Counted from the stretch's first letter, positions 26,337 through 37,139 are shown. The stretch is DNA of 64,000 nucleotides from JB111 sp052093225 (GCA_052093225.1 JBQDDG010000006.1:1-64000), one strand, 5' to 3'. Program-made: numbers and translations. The notes: generated by a model not told the origin, from the letters alone.

Positions 26337-27128
26337 ATGGGTAGTCACGCCAGGCACGAGGCGCGCTCCTCGGCCCCCCAGCGGCGCGGGTACGTCCCGG
26401 TGGCCGCAGAGCCGGAGCGCCCCGTCGTCGCCCTCGAGGGTCTCCGCGTGACGCGCAGCGGTCGCGAGGTGCTGCACGGCGTCGACCTCGAGGTTCGCCC
26501 CGGCGAGGTCGTCGGCATCGTCGGCCCTTCCGGCGGGGGCAAGTCCACGCTCATGCGCGCGATCGTCGGCGTCCAGGATCGCGTGAGCGGCACGGCCGAG
26601 GTCCTCGGCCACCGGGCCGGTGCCGCAACGGTGCGCGGTCGCGTCGGTTACGTCACCCAGGCGCCATCCGTCTACGCGGACCTCACCGCACGCGAGAACC
26701 TCGCGTTCTTCGCATCGATCCAGAGGGTCGGGAGGCCCGAGGTCGACCGCGCGCTCGCCGCCGTCGACCTCGCGGGGGCGGCGGACCAGGTCGTCTCCTC
26801 CATGTCCGGCGGCCAGCGGTCCCGCGTCTCCCTCGCCACCGCCCTGCTCGGCTCGCCGCCGCTCCTCGTGCTCGACGAGCCCACCGTCGGTCTCGACCCG
26901 GTCCTGCGCCACGACCTGTGGGAGACCTTCCGCGGGCTCGCAGCCTCGGGCGCCGCCGTCCTGGTGTCCACGCACGTGATGGACGAGGCCGAGCGCTGCG
27001 ACCGCGTGGTCCTCGTCCGCGACGGACGGGTCATCGGGGAAGGCACTCCCGCCGCGCTGCGCGCACGGACCGGCGCAGCCACCGTCGAGGACGCATTCCT
27101 CGCGATCGTGCAGGAGAAGACGGCATGA
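26337..27128 (+). CDS. ABC efflux ATP-binding protein (DrrA-like)
   Basis: 263 aa. ATG 26337 follows GAGGAGG at 26325-26331 by 5 nt. After a 30-residue basic leader come Walker A GPSGGGKST, Q-loop YVTQAPSVY, signature MSGGQRSRVSLATALL, Walker B LLVLDEPTVGLDP and the H-loop STHVMDEAERC. The partner permease overlaps its stop (ATGA). Together they form an ABC-2 type exporter under TetR control, as seen for drug or lipid efflux pumps. The exported compound is unknown. Confidence 0.94.
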   Translation: MGSHARHEARSSAPQRRGYVPVAAEPERPVVALEGLRVTRSGREVLHGVDLEVRPGEVVGIVGPSGGGKSTLMRAIVGVQDRVSGTAEVLGHRAGAATVRGRVGYVTQAPSVYADLTARENLAFFASIQRVGRPEVDRALAAVDLAGAADQVVSSMSGGQRSRVSLATALLGSPPLLVLDEPTVGLDPVLRHDLWETFRGLAASGAAVLVSTHVMDEAERCDRVVLVRDGRVIGEGTPAALRARTGAATVEDAFLAIVQEKTA

Positions 27129-27874
27129 GCCCCCGCACCACCCTCGCCGTCGCGCGCCGCGTCCTGCGCCAGCTCCGCCGCGACCCCCGCACCGTCGCCC
27201 TCATGCTCGGCGTCCCCTGCCTCATCCTCACCCTGCTGTGGTGGGTGTTCGAGGACATCCCGGGCCCGCCGATGCTCGACAGCTTCGGGCCCGCGCTCCT
27301 CGCCTTCATGCCGCTGACGGTGATGTTCATCGTCACCTCGGTGACGATGCTCCGCGAACGGCAGGCCGGGACGCTCGAGCGCATGCTCGCCATGCCCACC
27401 GGGCGGGCCGACATCCTGCTCGGGTACGCGCTCGCGCTCGGCGCCGTCTGCGTCGTCCAGTCCGCGCTCGTCATCGGCCTCGCCGTCGGGCTCCTCGGGA
27501 TGGAGGTCGGCGGGCCTGTGTGGGCGCTCGGCGCCGTCGCGCTGGCCGACTCCTTCCTCGGCACCGCCCTCGGCCTCGCCGTCAGCGCCTTCGCCCGCAC
27601 CGAGTTCCAGGCCGTCCAGTTCATGCCGGCGCTGATCTTCCCCCAGCTGCTCCTCGGCGGGGTCTTCGTCGCGCGCGACGCCATGCCGCGGGCCGCGGAG
27701 CTGATCTCCGGCGTCCTTCCGCTCACCTACGCCGTCGAGGCCATGAACGGGGTCCAGCAGGGGAGCGGTGGCACGGTCGCCGACGGCACCTGGACGAACC
27801 TCGGGATCGTCGTGGCGATCGCCGTCCTCGTGCTCCTGCTCGGGACCTTCACGCTTCGACGGCGCACCGAGTGA
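27125..27874 (+). CDS. ABC-2 type transporter permease
   Basis: 249-aa membrane subunit with six predicted helices (VALMLGVPCLILTLLWWVF; ALLAFMPLTVMFIVTSVTM; YALALGAVCVVQSALVIGL and onward). It has the conserved LRERQAGTLERMLAMPT loop and the late FPQLLLGGVFVARDAMP segment of the ABC-2 family. ATG 27125 lies in the ATGA shared with the ATPase stop, so the genes are coupled. A 15-16 bp tandem repeat begins in its final codons and continues past the stop. Confidence 0.93.
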   Translation: MSPRTTLAVARRVLRQLRRDPRTVALMLGVPCLILTLLWWVFEDIPGPPMLDSFGPALLAFMPLTVMFIVTSVTMLRERQAGTLERMLAMPTGRADILLGYALALGAVCVVQSALVIGLAVGLLGMEVGGPVWALGAVALADSFLGTALGLAVSAFARTEFQAVQFMPALIFPQLLLGGVFVARDAMPRAAELISGVLPLTYAVEAMNGVQQGSGGTVADGTWTNLGIVVAIAVLVLLLGTFTLRRRTE

Positions 27875-27960
27875 GCGGTGCCCGGGAGAGCGGTGCACCG
27901 GGTGAGCGGCGCCCGGCGAGAGCGACGCCCGGGGAGAGCAGCGCCCGGGACGAGCGGTGC
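27873..27960 (+). repeat. 15-16 bp tandem repeat starting at a stop codon
   Basis: About five and a half units of GAGCGGTGCCCGGGA type start inside the permease stop codon. The 22 bp at 27864-27885, including the stop, match 27895-27916 at 20 of 22. Nothing else was recognised in the 156 bp before rnj. Confidence 0.85.
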
Positions 27961-28030
27961 TGCGACGAAGGTCGGCCGACTCACGCCCCGCCCTTCGCGC
28001 CCGACCCCCCGGTGATGGGAAGATGACCCG

Positions 28031-29716
<1,686 letters not shown>

Positions 29717-29759
29717 CGCACCGGGTCGAGGGGACGCGCCGGCCGTTCACGGCCGAGCA

Positions 29760-29777
29760 CCCCGCCCGACGGCGGGG
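29760..29777. terminator. Terminator between convergent rnj and malY-type gene
   Basis: CCCCGCC (29760-29766) pairs with GGCGGGG (29771-29777) around CGAC. A second small hairpin, GGCCG-TTCA-CGGCC, precedes it at 29741-29754. Together they can stop transcription from both sides. Confidence 0.7.
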
Positions 29778-29824
29778 CTCGCCCCGGCGGGCCGCCTCGC
29801 CGTCGCGGTGGGGGCGGGTGCTGC

Positions 29825-29892
29825 TCCGCCCGGCAGGCGGCGGTGCGGTCGGCGTAGAGGGTCTGGGTCCTAGTCCGCCCGGCAGGCGGCGG
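29825..29892 (-). repeat. Copy of the malY-type gene's 3' end behind its stop
   Basis: 29874-29892, codons near the 3' end of the aminotransferase gene, recur exactly (19 of 19) at 29825-29843 downstream of its stop. The spacing is 49 bp. Confidence 0.85.
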
Positions 29893-31069
29893 CGATCCGG
29901 TCGACGATCTCGGTGAGGATCGCCTCCGTCGTCGCCAGGTTGACCCGGACATGCCCGGCACCCGCGCGCCCGAAGGCCGGACCGTCGCCGGCGAGCACAC
30001 CGTGGCGCTTGAGCGCGGTGCCCGGCGAGTCCCCGAGCCCGTAGGCGCGCAGGTCGACCCACCCGAGGAAGGTGCCCTCGGCGGGGGTGACGACGGCGTC
30101 CGGCAGCCGGTCGGCGACCAGGCGCGCCAGCAGGTCGTGCCGCGAGTCCATCTGCGCGACGAAACCGTCCAGCCACTCCTCGCCGCGCTCGTACGCGGCG
30201 GTCACCGCGATGACGCCCGGGGTGGAGACCTCCTTGGCGAGATGGGCGCCGTGCGTGTCCCAGTCGCGCGCCGCCTGCGGTGTGGAGGCGACGAGCTGCG
30301 CGCACCTCAGACCCGGCAGGTTGAACGACTTCGACGCCGACGTCGCGGTCACGGAGTGGCCGGCCGCCACCTCGCCGATGCTCGCGTACGGGACGTGCCG
30401 CCGGCCCGGGCGCAGGATCGAGGCGTGGATCTCGTCGGCGAACACGGTGGCGCCGCTGCGCTCCACCACGTCGGCGACCGCCTCGAGCTCGGCGCGCGTG
30501 TGCACGCGGCCGGTCGGGTTCTGCGGGTTGCACAGGATGAACAGGTCACCGGGCCGCAGCTCGGCGGCCAGCGCGTCGAGGTCGTACGTGTAGGACGCGC
30601 CGTCGCGCGCGAGCGGGACCTGGACGAGCTCGGTGCCCCAGCGCGGCGGCACGCCGTAGAAGCTCGGGTAGGCCGGCGTGGGCAGGACGATGCGGGCGCC
30701 CGGGGCGAGTCGCCGCACGAGCTGGTGCATAGCGGAGAGCACGTCGGGGAGCAGCCGCACGCGGTCGGGGTCGATCTCCACGCCGTGCTGCCGGGTGAGG
30801 AAGGCGGCGGTCGCGCGGGTGCACGCCTCGGTGAGGTGGGGGGAGATGTAGCCGAACATCTCCGTCTCGACGGCGTGGTGCAGAGCCTCGCGGACGGCGG
30901 GGGCGGTGCCGAGGTCCGACTCGGCGATGAAGGTCCCGTACCGGTCGGCGCCGGCCGGCCACGCCACGCGTCCCTCGAGCGCGCGCAGCGCCGCCACGTC
31001 CTCGGCGTGCGTGGCCGCGCCCGTCGTGATCGTTCCCGCCGGTGCCGTGCTGCCCGTCGTCCCCGTCAT
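29870..31069 (-). CDS. MalY/PatB-family PLP lyase/aminotransferase
   Basis: 399 aa. Family members cleave cystathionine or cysteine C-S bonds, or act as aminotransferases. The start ATG overlaps the upstream TetR stop (ATGA). Fold-type I features: FGYISPHL, the cofactor-stacking PTPAYPSFY, ILCNPQNPTGRVH, the PLP phenol-binding FADEIHAS and the Schiff-base Lys in TSASKSFNLPGL. The C-terminal Arg sits in GHVRVNLATTE. Operon position behind a TetR gene suggests ligand control. Beta-C-S lyase activity is the most likely assignment; the physiological substrate is not known. Confidence 0.92.
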   Translation of the reverse strand: MTGTTGSTAPAGTITTGAATHAEDVAALRALEGRVAWPAGADRYGTFIAESDLGTAPAVREALHHAVETEMFGYISPHLTEACTRATAAFLTRQHGVEIDPDRVRLLPDVLSAMHQLVRRLAPGARIVLPTPAYPSFYGVPPRWGTELVQVPLARDGASYTYDLDALAAELRPGDLFILCNPQNPTGRVHTRAELEAVADVVERSGATVFADEIHASILRPGRRHVPYASIGEVAAGHSVTATSASKSFNLPGLRCAQLVASTPQAARDWDTHGAHLAKEVSTPGVIAVTAAYERGEEWLDGFVAQMDSRHDLLARLVADRLPDAVVTPAEGTFLGWVDLRAYGLGDSPGTALKRHGVLAGDGPAFGRAGAGHVRVNLATTEAILTEIVDRIAAACRAD

Positions 31070-31680
31070 CCGTCCTCCTGGCCTGCTCGTCGAGTGCCGC
31101 CCGGGTAGTTCGCGACCGGCAGGAGCTGCTCGAGTGCGCGACCGAACGTCCGAGCATTGTGCTCGGGATCGTCCGCGAGCACGTGGTTGAGCTCGAAGAG
31201 GACCAGTCCGTGGACGAGCGCATAGACGGTGACCGCCGACTCGAAGCACTCCTGCTTGCCGGCGTCGGGGCCGAGCAGGCGCCGCACCGCCGTCGACATC
31301 GCGTCGGCGCCGAGGGCGTCGGTGAGGCTGATGTGCCCGTGCCGCTCGGCCACCGTGCCGAGCGCCAGGTAGGCGTGCGGGATCTCGAGGGCGGCGCGGC
31401 GGTAGGCGTGGCACAGCGCGAAGAAGTCCTCGAGCGGGTCCGCGTGCCGAGGGCTCCGTGCGATGCGGTCGCGGAACCCGTCGATCTCGCTCGCGACGAC
31501 CTCGGCGATCAGCCTGTCCCGGGAGCCGAACAGCGCGTAGACCCCCGCCGTCGTCGTGCCCGCCACGGCGGCGACCGTGCGGATCGAGACGGACGCCTCA
31601 CCGCCCCTGGACAGGGCTTCCGCGGCGGCAGCGAGGACGTCGGCGCGCAGCTCGTCGTCGTAGCGTCGTGGTGCTGCCAT
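31066..31680 (-). CDS. TetR-family regulator
   Basis: 204 aa. The N-terminal helix-turn-helix is VSIRTVAAVAGTTTAGVYAL followed by FGSRDRLI. The C-terminal half resembles the TetR_C domain with YALVHGLVLFELNHVL. TAGGCT (31687-31692, minus) is 6 nt before the ATG, so the mRNA is likely leaderless. It is co-transcribed with, and overlaps, the MalY-type gene and is divergent from ftsK. No clear palindromic operator was found in the 78-bp gap. Confidence 0.92.
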   Translation of the reverse strand: MAAPRRYDDELRADVLAAAAEALSRGGEASVSIRTVAAVAGTTTAGVYALFGSRDRLIAEVVASEIDGFRDRIARSPRHADPLEDFFALCHAYRRAALEIPHAYLALGTVAERHGHISLTDALGADAMSTAVRRLLGPDAGKQECFESAVTVYALVHGLVLFELNHVLADDPEHNARTFGRALEQLLPVANYPGGTRRAGQEDG

Positions 31681-31745
31681 GGCAGGAGCCTAAGTGCCGC
31701 GGGCGGCGCGGGCGCGGGAGCCGGAGGGTCGATGTGCCCGGCGGC

Positions 31746-31751
31746 TATCGT
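31746..31751 (+). promoter_or_regulatory. -10 element of ftsK
   Basis: TATCGT lies 7 nt before ATG 31759. The same hexamer and spacing precede dapB. Confidence 0.65.
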
Positions 31752-31758
31752 GGACCCG

Positions 31759-34542
31759 ATGGCTACCCGTGCGTCTTCCCCCTCACGGCCGGCCCCGGCA
31801 ACGCGTGGCTCGTCCTCCTCGCCGGCGCGTCCGACGCGCCCGCGCGGCGGCGGGTCCGGCGGCAAGGGTCCGGCAGGTTCGTCGCGCGGCAGCGCGAGCA
31901 AGCAGACACCACCGAAGAAGGGCGGCGGCGTGGCAGGCACCCGGAAGGACGACTCCGGCGGCCGGCAGCCGCGCGGCCCCATCCCCTCGGGATTCCGCAA
32001 CGACGCCATCGCGCTCGGCCTGCTCGCCCTCGCGATCGTCATCGCGCTGCGGGAGTGGTTCGGCCTCTCCGGCCTCGCGGGCGCGGTCATCCACCACGCG
32101 GTCGCCGGCGTCGTCGGCGTGCTCGGCCGGCTCGTCCCGGTCGTGCTCGTCGTCCTCGCCGTCCAGCTGTGGCGCGAGGACCCCGAGGATCCCGACGACG
32201 GCCCGCGCCCCCACGCGGTCATCGGCATGACCGTGCTCGGCCTCGCGATCGCGGCGGTCATCCACATCTTCTCGGGCTCGCCCTCGCCGGGCGACGCGCT
32301 CTCCGACGTGGAGGACGCCGGCGGCCTCGTCGGCTGGCTCCTCGGCACCCCGCTCAACGCCCTGCTCTCGCCGTGGGGGGCCATCCCGGTCCTCGTCATC
32401 TTCGGCCTGTTCGGGGCGCTCGTCCTCACCGGCACGCCGTTGCGCGAGGTCCCCGCGCGGGCCCGCGCCGCCGGCGCGTGGATCTCCGGCCACACGCCCG
32501 CCCCGCGAGAGCGCGAGGACAAGGAGCCGAGGCGCGGCCGGCGCGGCGGTCGCGACGAGACCGAGCTGCTCGACCGGTACGCGGGCGACGACGCCTTCGA
32601 CCAGGCCGCCGAGATCGGGCCGGGACCCGCCGTCGACGGGCCCGGTGAGGAGACGGCGCCGCGCCGCGCGAACGCGCGCCGCGTCAAGCGCCCCAGCCCG
32701 CACGACGTCGCCGTCTCGTCCGCCTCGACCGAGCAGGTCGCGCCGCCGGGGGCCGCCGAGAACTCCGACGCCGTCTCGGTCGCCCCGGCCGGGCAGCAGG
32801 ACGGCCCGGAGGCGCCGCCCACGCGCGCGCTGCCCGCCGCCGGCGAGCAGCTGGTCCTGCCCGACGGCGATTACGACCTCCCCGCCGAGGAGCTCCTCGA
32901 GCAGGGCCCGCCGCACAAGCTCCGTTCCGCCGCGAACGACCGCGTCGTCGACGCCCTCACCCAGGTCCTCGACGAGTTCGGGGTCGACGCCTCCGTCACC
33001 GGCTTCTCGAGGGGCCCGACGGTCACCCGCTACGAGCTCGAGCTCGGTCCCGGCGTCAAGGTCGAGCGCATCACCGCGCTGTCGAAGAACATCGCCTACG
33101 CCGTCGCCAGTGCCGACGTCCGCATCCTCTCGCCGATCCCCGGCAAGTCCGCGATCGGCGTCGAGATTCCCAACACCGACCGCGAGTCCGTCGCGCTCGG
33201 CGACGTCCTGCGCTCCGCCGTCGCCCGCGCCTCCGACCACCCGTTGGTCGTCGGCGTCGGCAAGGACGTCGAGGGCGGCTACGTCGTCGCGAACCTCTCG
33301 AAGATGCCGCACATGCTCGTCGCCGGCGCCACCGGCTCGGGAAAGTCGAGCTTCATCAACTCGATGATCACCTCGGTGATGATGCGGGCGACGCCGGAGC
33401 AGGTGCGCCTCGTCCTCGTCGACCCCAAGCGGGTCGAGCTGACGATCTACGAGGGCATCCCGCACCTGGTCACCCCGATCATCACCAACCCGAAGAAGGC
33501 CGCCGAGGCCCTCGAGTGGGTCGTGCGCGAGATGGACATGCGCTACGACGACCTCTCGGCCTACGGGTACAAGCACATCGACGACTTCAACTCGGCCGTG
33601 CGCGCGGGGAAGGTGACGCCGCCGCCCGGGAGCGAGCGCGTGCTGGCGCCCTACCCGTACCTGCTGGTCGTCGTCGACGAGCTCGCCGACCTCATGCTGG
33701 TGGCCCCGCGCGACGTCGAGGCGTCCATCCAGCGGATCACGCAGCTCGCGCGCGCGGCCGGCATCCACCTGGTGCTGGCCACGCAGCGGCCGAGCGTCGA
33801 CGTCGTCACCGGTCTCATCAAGGCCAACGTGCCGAGCCGCCTCGCCTTCGCCACGTCCTCGCTCGCGGACTCCCGCGTGGTCCTCGACCAGCCGGGCGCC
33901 GAGAAGCTCATCGGGCAGGGCGACGCCCTGTTCCTCCCGATGGGGGCGAACAAGCCGATGCGCGTGCAGGGCTCGTGGGTCGGGGAGAGCGAGATCCACG
34001 AGGTCGTCCAGCACGTGAAGTCCCAGGCCGACCCGGTCTTCCGCGAGGACGTCACGGCGCCGGCGGGGGCCAAGAAGCAGGTCGACGAGGACATCGGCGA
34101 CGACCTCGACGTCCTCCTGCAGGCGGCCGAGCTCGTCGTCACCACCCAGTTCGGTTCCACGTCGATGCTGCAGCGCAAGCTCCGCGTCGGCTTCGCCAAG
34201 GCCGGGCGGCTCATGGACCTGCTCGAGTCGCGCGAGATCGTCGGCCCCTCGGAGGGTTCGAAGGCCCGCGACGTGCTCGTCCAGCCCGACGACCTCGCCG
34301 GCACGCTCGCGCTGCTCCGCGGTGAGGAGGCACCGGCGCCGCAGGCCGGCGGTGCGGGGGCGGGGCAGGACGCGGCACCGGCGGCAGGTGCCGGCACCGC
34401 GGACGTCCCCTTCGACGCCGCGGCGGCCCAGGGCGAGGGGCAGACCGAGGTCGTCGCCCCGCCGCAGTGGGACGACGAGGGCGACTACTACGACGACGGC
34501 AACGGCGGGAACGACGCCTGGGAGCTGACCGACCGCCGCTGA
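31759..34542 (+). CDS. ftsK: DNA translocase FtsK
   Basis: Membrane-anchored hexameric pump that moves chromosome ends through the closing septum. Start ATG 31759 is fixed by the promoter; the frame is open upstream but overlaps the TetR gene. The 927-aa product has a 75-residue Ser/Pro/Gly/Lys-rich head, four membrane helices (about 76-235), a linker rich in Ala/Pro/Glu (about 250-370), the FtsK alpha domain, Walker A ATGSGKSS (about 524-531), Walker B LLVVVDELADLM and a C-terminal gamma winged helix (TQFGSTSMLQRKLRVGFAKA) that reads KOPS-type sites. An acidic/Gly tail of about 80 residues ends it. Confidence 0.97.
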   Translation: MATRASSPSRPAPATRGSSSSPARPTRPRGGGSGGKGPAGSSRGSASKQTPPKKGGGVAGTRKDDSGGRQPRGPIPSGFRNDAIALGLLALAIVIALREWFGLSGLAGAVIHHAVAGVVGVLGRLVPVVLVVLAVQLWREDPEDPDDGPRPHAVIGMTVLGLAIAAVIHIFSGSPSPGDALSDVEDAGGLVGWLLGTPLNALLSPWGAIPVLVIFGLFGALVLTGTPLREVPARARAAGAWISGHTPAPREREDKEPRRGRRGGRDETELLDRYAGDDAFDQAAEIGPGPAVDGPGEETAPRRANARRVKRPSPHDVAVSSASTEQVAPPGAAENSDAVSVAPAGQQDGPEAPPTRALPAAGEQLVLPDGDYDLPAEELLEQGPPHKLRSAANDRVVDALTQVLDEFGVDASVTGFSRGPTVTRYELELGPGVKVERITALSKNIAYAVASADVRILSPIPGKSAIGVEIPNTDRESVALGDVLRSAVARASDHPLVVGVGKDVEGGYVVANLSKMPHMLVAGATGSGKSSFINSMITSVMMRATPEQVRLVLVDPKRVELTIYEGIPHLVTPIITNPKKAAEALEWVVREMDMRYDDLSAYGYKHIDDFNSAVRAGKVTPPPGSERVLAPYPYLLVVVDELADLMLVAPRDVEASIQRITQLARAAGIHLVLATQRPSVDVVTGLIKANVPSRLAFATSSLADSRVVLDQPGAEKLIGQGDALFLPMGANKPMRVQGSWVGESEIHEVVQHVKSQADPVFREDVTAPAGAKKQVDEDIGDDLDVLLQAAELVVTTQFGSTSMLQRKLRVGFAKAGRLMDLLESREIVGPSEGSKARDVLVQPDDLAGTLALLRGEEAPAPQAGGAGAGQDAAPAAGAGTADVPFDAAAAQGEGQTEVVAPPQWDDEGDYYDDGNGGNDAWELTDRR

Positions 34543-34578
34543 GCCCGGTCACCCGGTCGTCGCCTCGTCGAGGACGGC

Positions 34579-34608
34579 GGGTGATCAGGACGACGGGTGA
34601 TCAGGACG
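34579..34608 (-). repeat. 16-bp-period repeat across the phosphoesterase stop
   Basis: GGGTGATCAGGACG occurs at 34579-34592 and 34595-34608. The second copy contains the stop of the minus-strand phosphoesterase; the first repeats it downstream. Confidence 0.8.
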
Positions 34609-35116
34609 TGCGGTCGACCGGGACGACGCGGACGTCGCGCAGCTCGCCGCCGTCGATCATCGCGGTCATCAGCGTGCACTCGGGCTGACGCCGGCGGTCC
34701 GTCGGCGAACCGGGGTTGAGCAGCCGGATGCCGCCCGGCGTCACCGTGTCCCACGGGATGTGGCTGTGACCGAAGACGAGGACGTCCGGGCGGTCGTCCG
34801 CGTAGGCGGCGTCGATGCGCCGCTCGCGGCCCGGGGCGGCGCCCGTCTCGTGGACGACGGCGAGGCGGAGCCCCTCGACGTCGGCGCGCGCCACCTCCGG
34901 GAGCCGCGCGCGGAGCTCGGGCCCGTCGTTGTTGCCGTGCACCGCGAGCAGCCGCGCGGACCGTTCCTCGAAGGCGTCGAGGGTGGCGACGTCGACCCAG
35001 TCGCCGGCGTGCACGACGACGTCGGCGGCCTCGACCGCCCGCCAGACGTCGCCGGGGATCCTGCGCGCCCGTGCGGGCACGTGGGTGTCGGCGACGAGGA
35101 GGAGTCGCGTGGTCAC
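34601..35116 (-). CDS. YfcE/MJ0936-type metallophosphoesterase
   Basis: 171-aa calcineurin-like phosphodiesterase of the small, two-metal YfcE type. Metal ligands are visible: LLVADTHVP (DxH), VVHAGDWVD (GD), AVHGNNDGP (GNxD), VVHE and FGHSHIP (GHSH). GTG 35116 (MTTRLLLVADTH) is chosen because the family starts here and GAAGGG precedes it. It follows capA by 25 bp on the same strand, so they probably form an operon. Family members hydrolyse phosphodiesters in vitro; the cellular substrate is unknown. Confidence 0.92.
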   Translation of the reverse strand: MTTRLLLVADTHVPARARRIPGDVWRAVEAADVVVHAGDWVDVATLDAFEERSARLLAVHGNNDGPELRARLPEVARADVEGLRLAVVHETGAAPGRERRIDAAYADDRPDVLVFGHSHIPWDTVTPGGIRLLNPGSPTDRRRQPECTLMTAMIDGGELRDVRVVPVDRTS

Positions 35117-35141
35117 GGCCGGCCCTTCGTCACGCGCCCGT

Positions 35142-36455
35142 TCAGGACCGGGGCTCGACCCGCGGCGGCTCGCCGGTCGGCTCGAGCGGGGTGTCGAACG
35201 ACGCCGGATCATCCCCCATGAGCTCGTCGAGCCACGAGCTGTAGGACTCGATCTGGGCGGGGTCCCAGGCCGTGGCCGACGGGTCCTCGAGCGCCTCGTG
35301 AAGCGGGACCAGGCCGTAGTCGCCGTTGGCGTCCATCACTGTGCCCATCCACTCCACCGAGTCCACGCGGGCCGGACCGTCGGCCGGGACGGTGATCGTC
35401 GCCTGAGTCATGAGGCCGACCGCGGTCTCCATGATCGTCGACCTCCCCGGCTGCTGGCTGGCGAGCGAGTTGCCCATCGACCAGACCACCCACATGCCCT
35501 GGCCGTCCACGCCGCCCTCGAGCTGCTCGATCGGCTGCGGCGTGTGGGGGTGGGAGCCGAGGACGAGATCGATCTCGCCGGAGTCCGCGAGCCGCTGCGC
35601 GGCGTCCTGCTGGTAGGCGTTCGGCTCGAACGTGTACTCGTCGCCCCAGTGCATCGAGGCGATGACGACGTCGGCGCCCGCCTCCCGGGCCGCGACCGCC
35701 TGGTCGACGACCGGCTCGTCGTCGATCATGTCCACGAGGTGCGGCTCGGCGACCGGGATGCCGTTCGTCGAGTACGTCGCGGCGACGTGGGCGACCGTGA
35801 TCTCGCGGCCGTCGCGCTCGAGCACGTACATCTGCGGCGTCGCCTGCTCCTCGGGGGTGCGGGCCGTCCCGGCGAAGCCGAGGCCGTGCTCCTCCATGAC
35901 GTCGGCCGTCCGGAGCACGCCCTCGGTCTGCTGGTCGACGGAGTGGTTCGTCGCCGTCGAGCAGCCGTCGTAACCGGCCCGGGCGAGCAGCGGGACGATG
36001 TCCTCCGGCGCCGCGAACACCGGGTATCCCTGCGGCTCCTCGCCCTCGGGTGCGATCGGCACCTCGAGGTTGCACAGCGCGAGGTCGGCGCCCTCGATGT
36101 AGGGGGCGACCGGCTCGATCATCGGCCAGTAGTCGTAGGAGCCGTCGGGCTGGGTGGCCTCGGTGTTCATCAGGGGGTAGGTGATGACGTCGCCCGCGGC
36201 GGCGAGGGTGAACGTGACGTCCCCGCCCGGCTGCTCGGCGTCGTCGGACGGGGTCTCCCCACCCGGGTCGGCGCCGCCCGCCGCCTCGTCGCCACCGGCT
36301 CCCTCCTGACCTGCCGGCGCGCCCGGCGAGGAGGCGTCGTCGCCGGACTCGGAGCCCGACGCGAGCCGCATGGCGAGGACGACGAGACCGGCGGCGAGCG
36401 CGACGACGAGCACGACGACGATCGCGAGCTCGGCGGTCCGGGAGAGACGAGGCAT
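35142..36455 (-). CDS. CapA-family (PgsA-like) poly-gamma-glutamate protein
   Basis: 437 aa. One N-terminal membrane helix (AIVVVLVVALAAGLVVLAM) anchors an extracellular metallophosphatase-like domain. Residues 35-80 are a Gly/Asp/Ala-rich linker. CapA motifs: LAAAGDVITYP, ALCNLEVPIA, STATNHSVDQ, ASMHWGDEY and GSHPHTPQPIE. The family takes part in poly-gamma-glutamate capsule synthesis in Bacillus, but many actinobacterial homologues have unknown roles and no capBC genes are nearby. TACCCT 6 nt before ATG 36455 (minus) mirrors the divergent pgsA promoter. Confidence 0.93.
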   Translation of the reverse strand: MPRLSRTAELAIVVVLVVALAAGLVVLAMRLASGSESGDDASSPGAPAGQEGAGGDEAAGGADPGGETPSDDAEQPGGDVTFTLAAAGDVITYPLMNTEATQPDGSYDYWPMIEPVAPYIEGADLALCNLEVPIAPEGEEPQGYPVFAAPEDIVPLLARAGYDGCSTATNHSVDQQTEGVLRTADVMEEHGLGFAGTARTPEEQATPQMYVLERDGREITVAHVAATYSTNGIPVAEPHLVDMIDDEPVVDQAVAAREAGADVVIASMHWGDEYTFEPNAYQQDAAQRLADSGEIDLVLGSHPHTPQPIEQLEGGVDGQGMWVVWSMGNSLASQQPGRSTIMETAVGLMTQATITVPADGPARVDSVEWMGTVMDANGDYGLVPLHEALEDPSATAWDPAQIESYSSWLDELMGDDPASFDTPLEPTGEPPRVEPRS

Positions 36456-36461
36456 GACGGC

Positions 36462-36515
36462 AGGGTAGGGCGCGCGGTGAGCCGCGCGGGCGAGGCGGGC
36501 GGGTGGACCTACCCT
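36462..36515. promoter_or_regulatory. Divergent leaderless promoters of capA-type gene and pgsA
   Basis: The same hexamer TACCCT appears on both strands: 36462-36467 (minus), 6 nt before the capA-type ATG, and 36510-36515 (plus), 6 nt before pgsA. Both genes would start transcription at the A of ATG. Confidence 0.7.
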
Positions 36516-36521
36516 GAACGC

Positions 36522-37139
36522 ATGACGTCGTCCGCCCCCGGCACCGAGCAGGCGCCCCTGTGGAACATCGCCAACATCCTCACGATGCTGCGCATCGTGC
36601 TCGTGCCGGTGTTCATCGTGCTCTTCCTCATGGACGGCGACACCTGGCGGTGGGCCGCGGCGGCCGTCTTCGTGATCGCCGCCGTCACCGACAAGCTCGA
36701 CGGCTACCTCGCCCGGTCGAGGAACCTCGTCACCGACTTCGGCAAGCTCGCCGACCCGATCGCCGACAAGACGCTGGTCGGCGCGGCGCTCGTCCTGCTG
36801 TCCTGGGCGGGTGATCTGCCCTGGGTCGTCACGATCATCATCCTCGTGCGCGAGCTGGCAGTCACCGTGCTGCGCGACGTCATGCGGCGCCGGGACGTCG
36901 TCATGCCGGCCTCGCAGGGCGGCAAGCTGAAGACCGTCCTCCAGCTCGTGTTCCTCTCGATGATGCTCGTGCCGTGGGAGACGTTCCTTCCCGGCGGCCT
37001 CGCCGACGCCCTCGACACGACGGCCCTCGTCCTCGCCTGGGCCGCGACAGGCGTGGCCCTGGTCACCGGCGTGCACTACTTCGTCGCCGCCGTGGGCGCC
37101 GCGCGCCGCCAGCGCGGCGGTGGCTCCACCGGCGCATGA
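36522..37139 (+). CDS. pgsA: CDP-diacylglycerol-glycerol-3-phosphate 3-phosphatidyltransferase
   Basis: Makes phosphatidylglycerol phosphate in the membrane. The 205-aa product has several helices and the full CDP-alcohol transferase signature, DKLDGYLAR then G and two Asp at the family spacing in FGKLADPIAD (about 56-81). ATG 36522 is 6 nt after TACCCT. The conserved actinobacterial order pgsA-cinA-clgR follows. The cinA start overlaps its stop inside a 24-bp tandem repeat. A related family member could use another alcohol, but this gene order favours PgsA. Confidence 0.94.
   Translation: MTSSAPGTEQAPLWNIANILTMLRIVLVPVFIVLFLMDGDTWRWAAAAVFVIAAVTDKLDGYLARSRNLVTDFGKLADPIADKTLVGAALVLLSWAGDLPWVVTIIILVRELAVTVLRDVMRRRDVVMPASQGGKLKTVLQLVFLSMMLVPWETFLPGGLADALDTTALVLAWAATGVALVTGVHYFVAAVGAARRQRGGGSTGA

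Noticed and set aside
31042..31758. Longer N-terminus for FtsK reaching into the tetR gene
   Set aside because: It would overlap the divergent TetR gene; ATG 31759 has a -10 element at the leaderless distance and matches the usual FtsK start.
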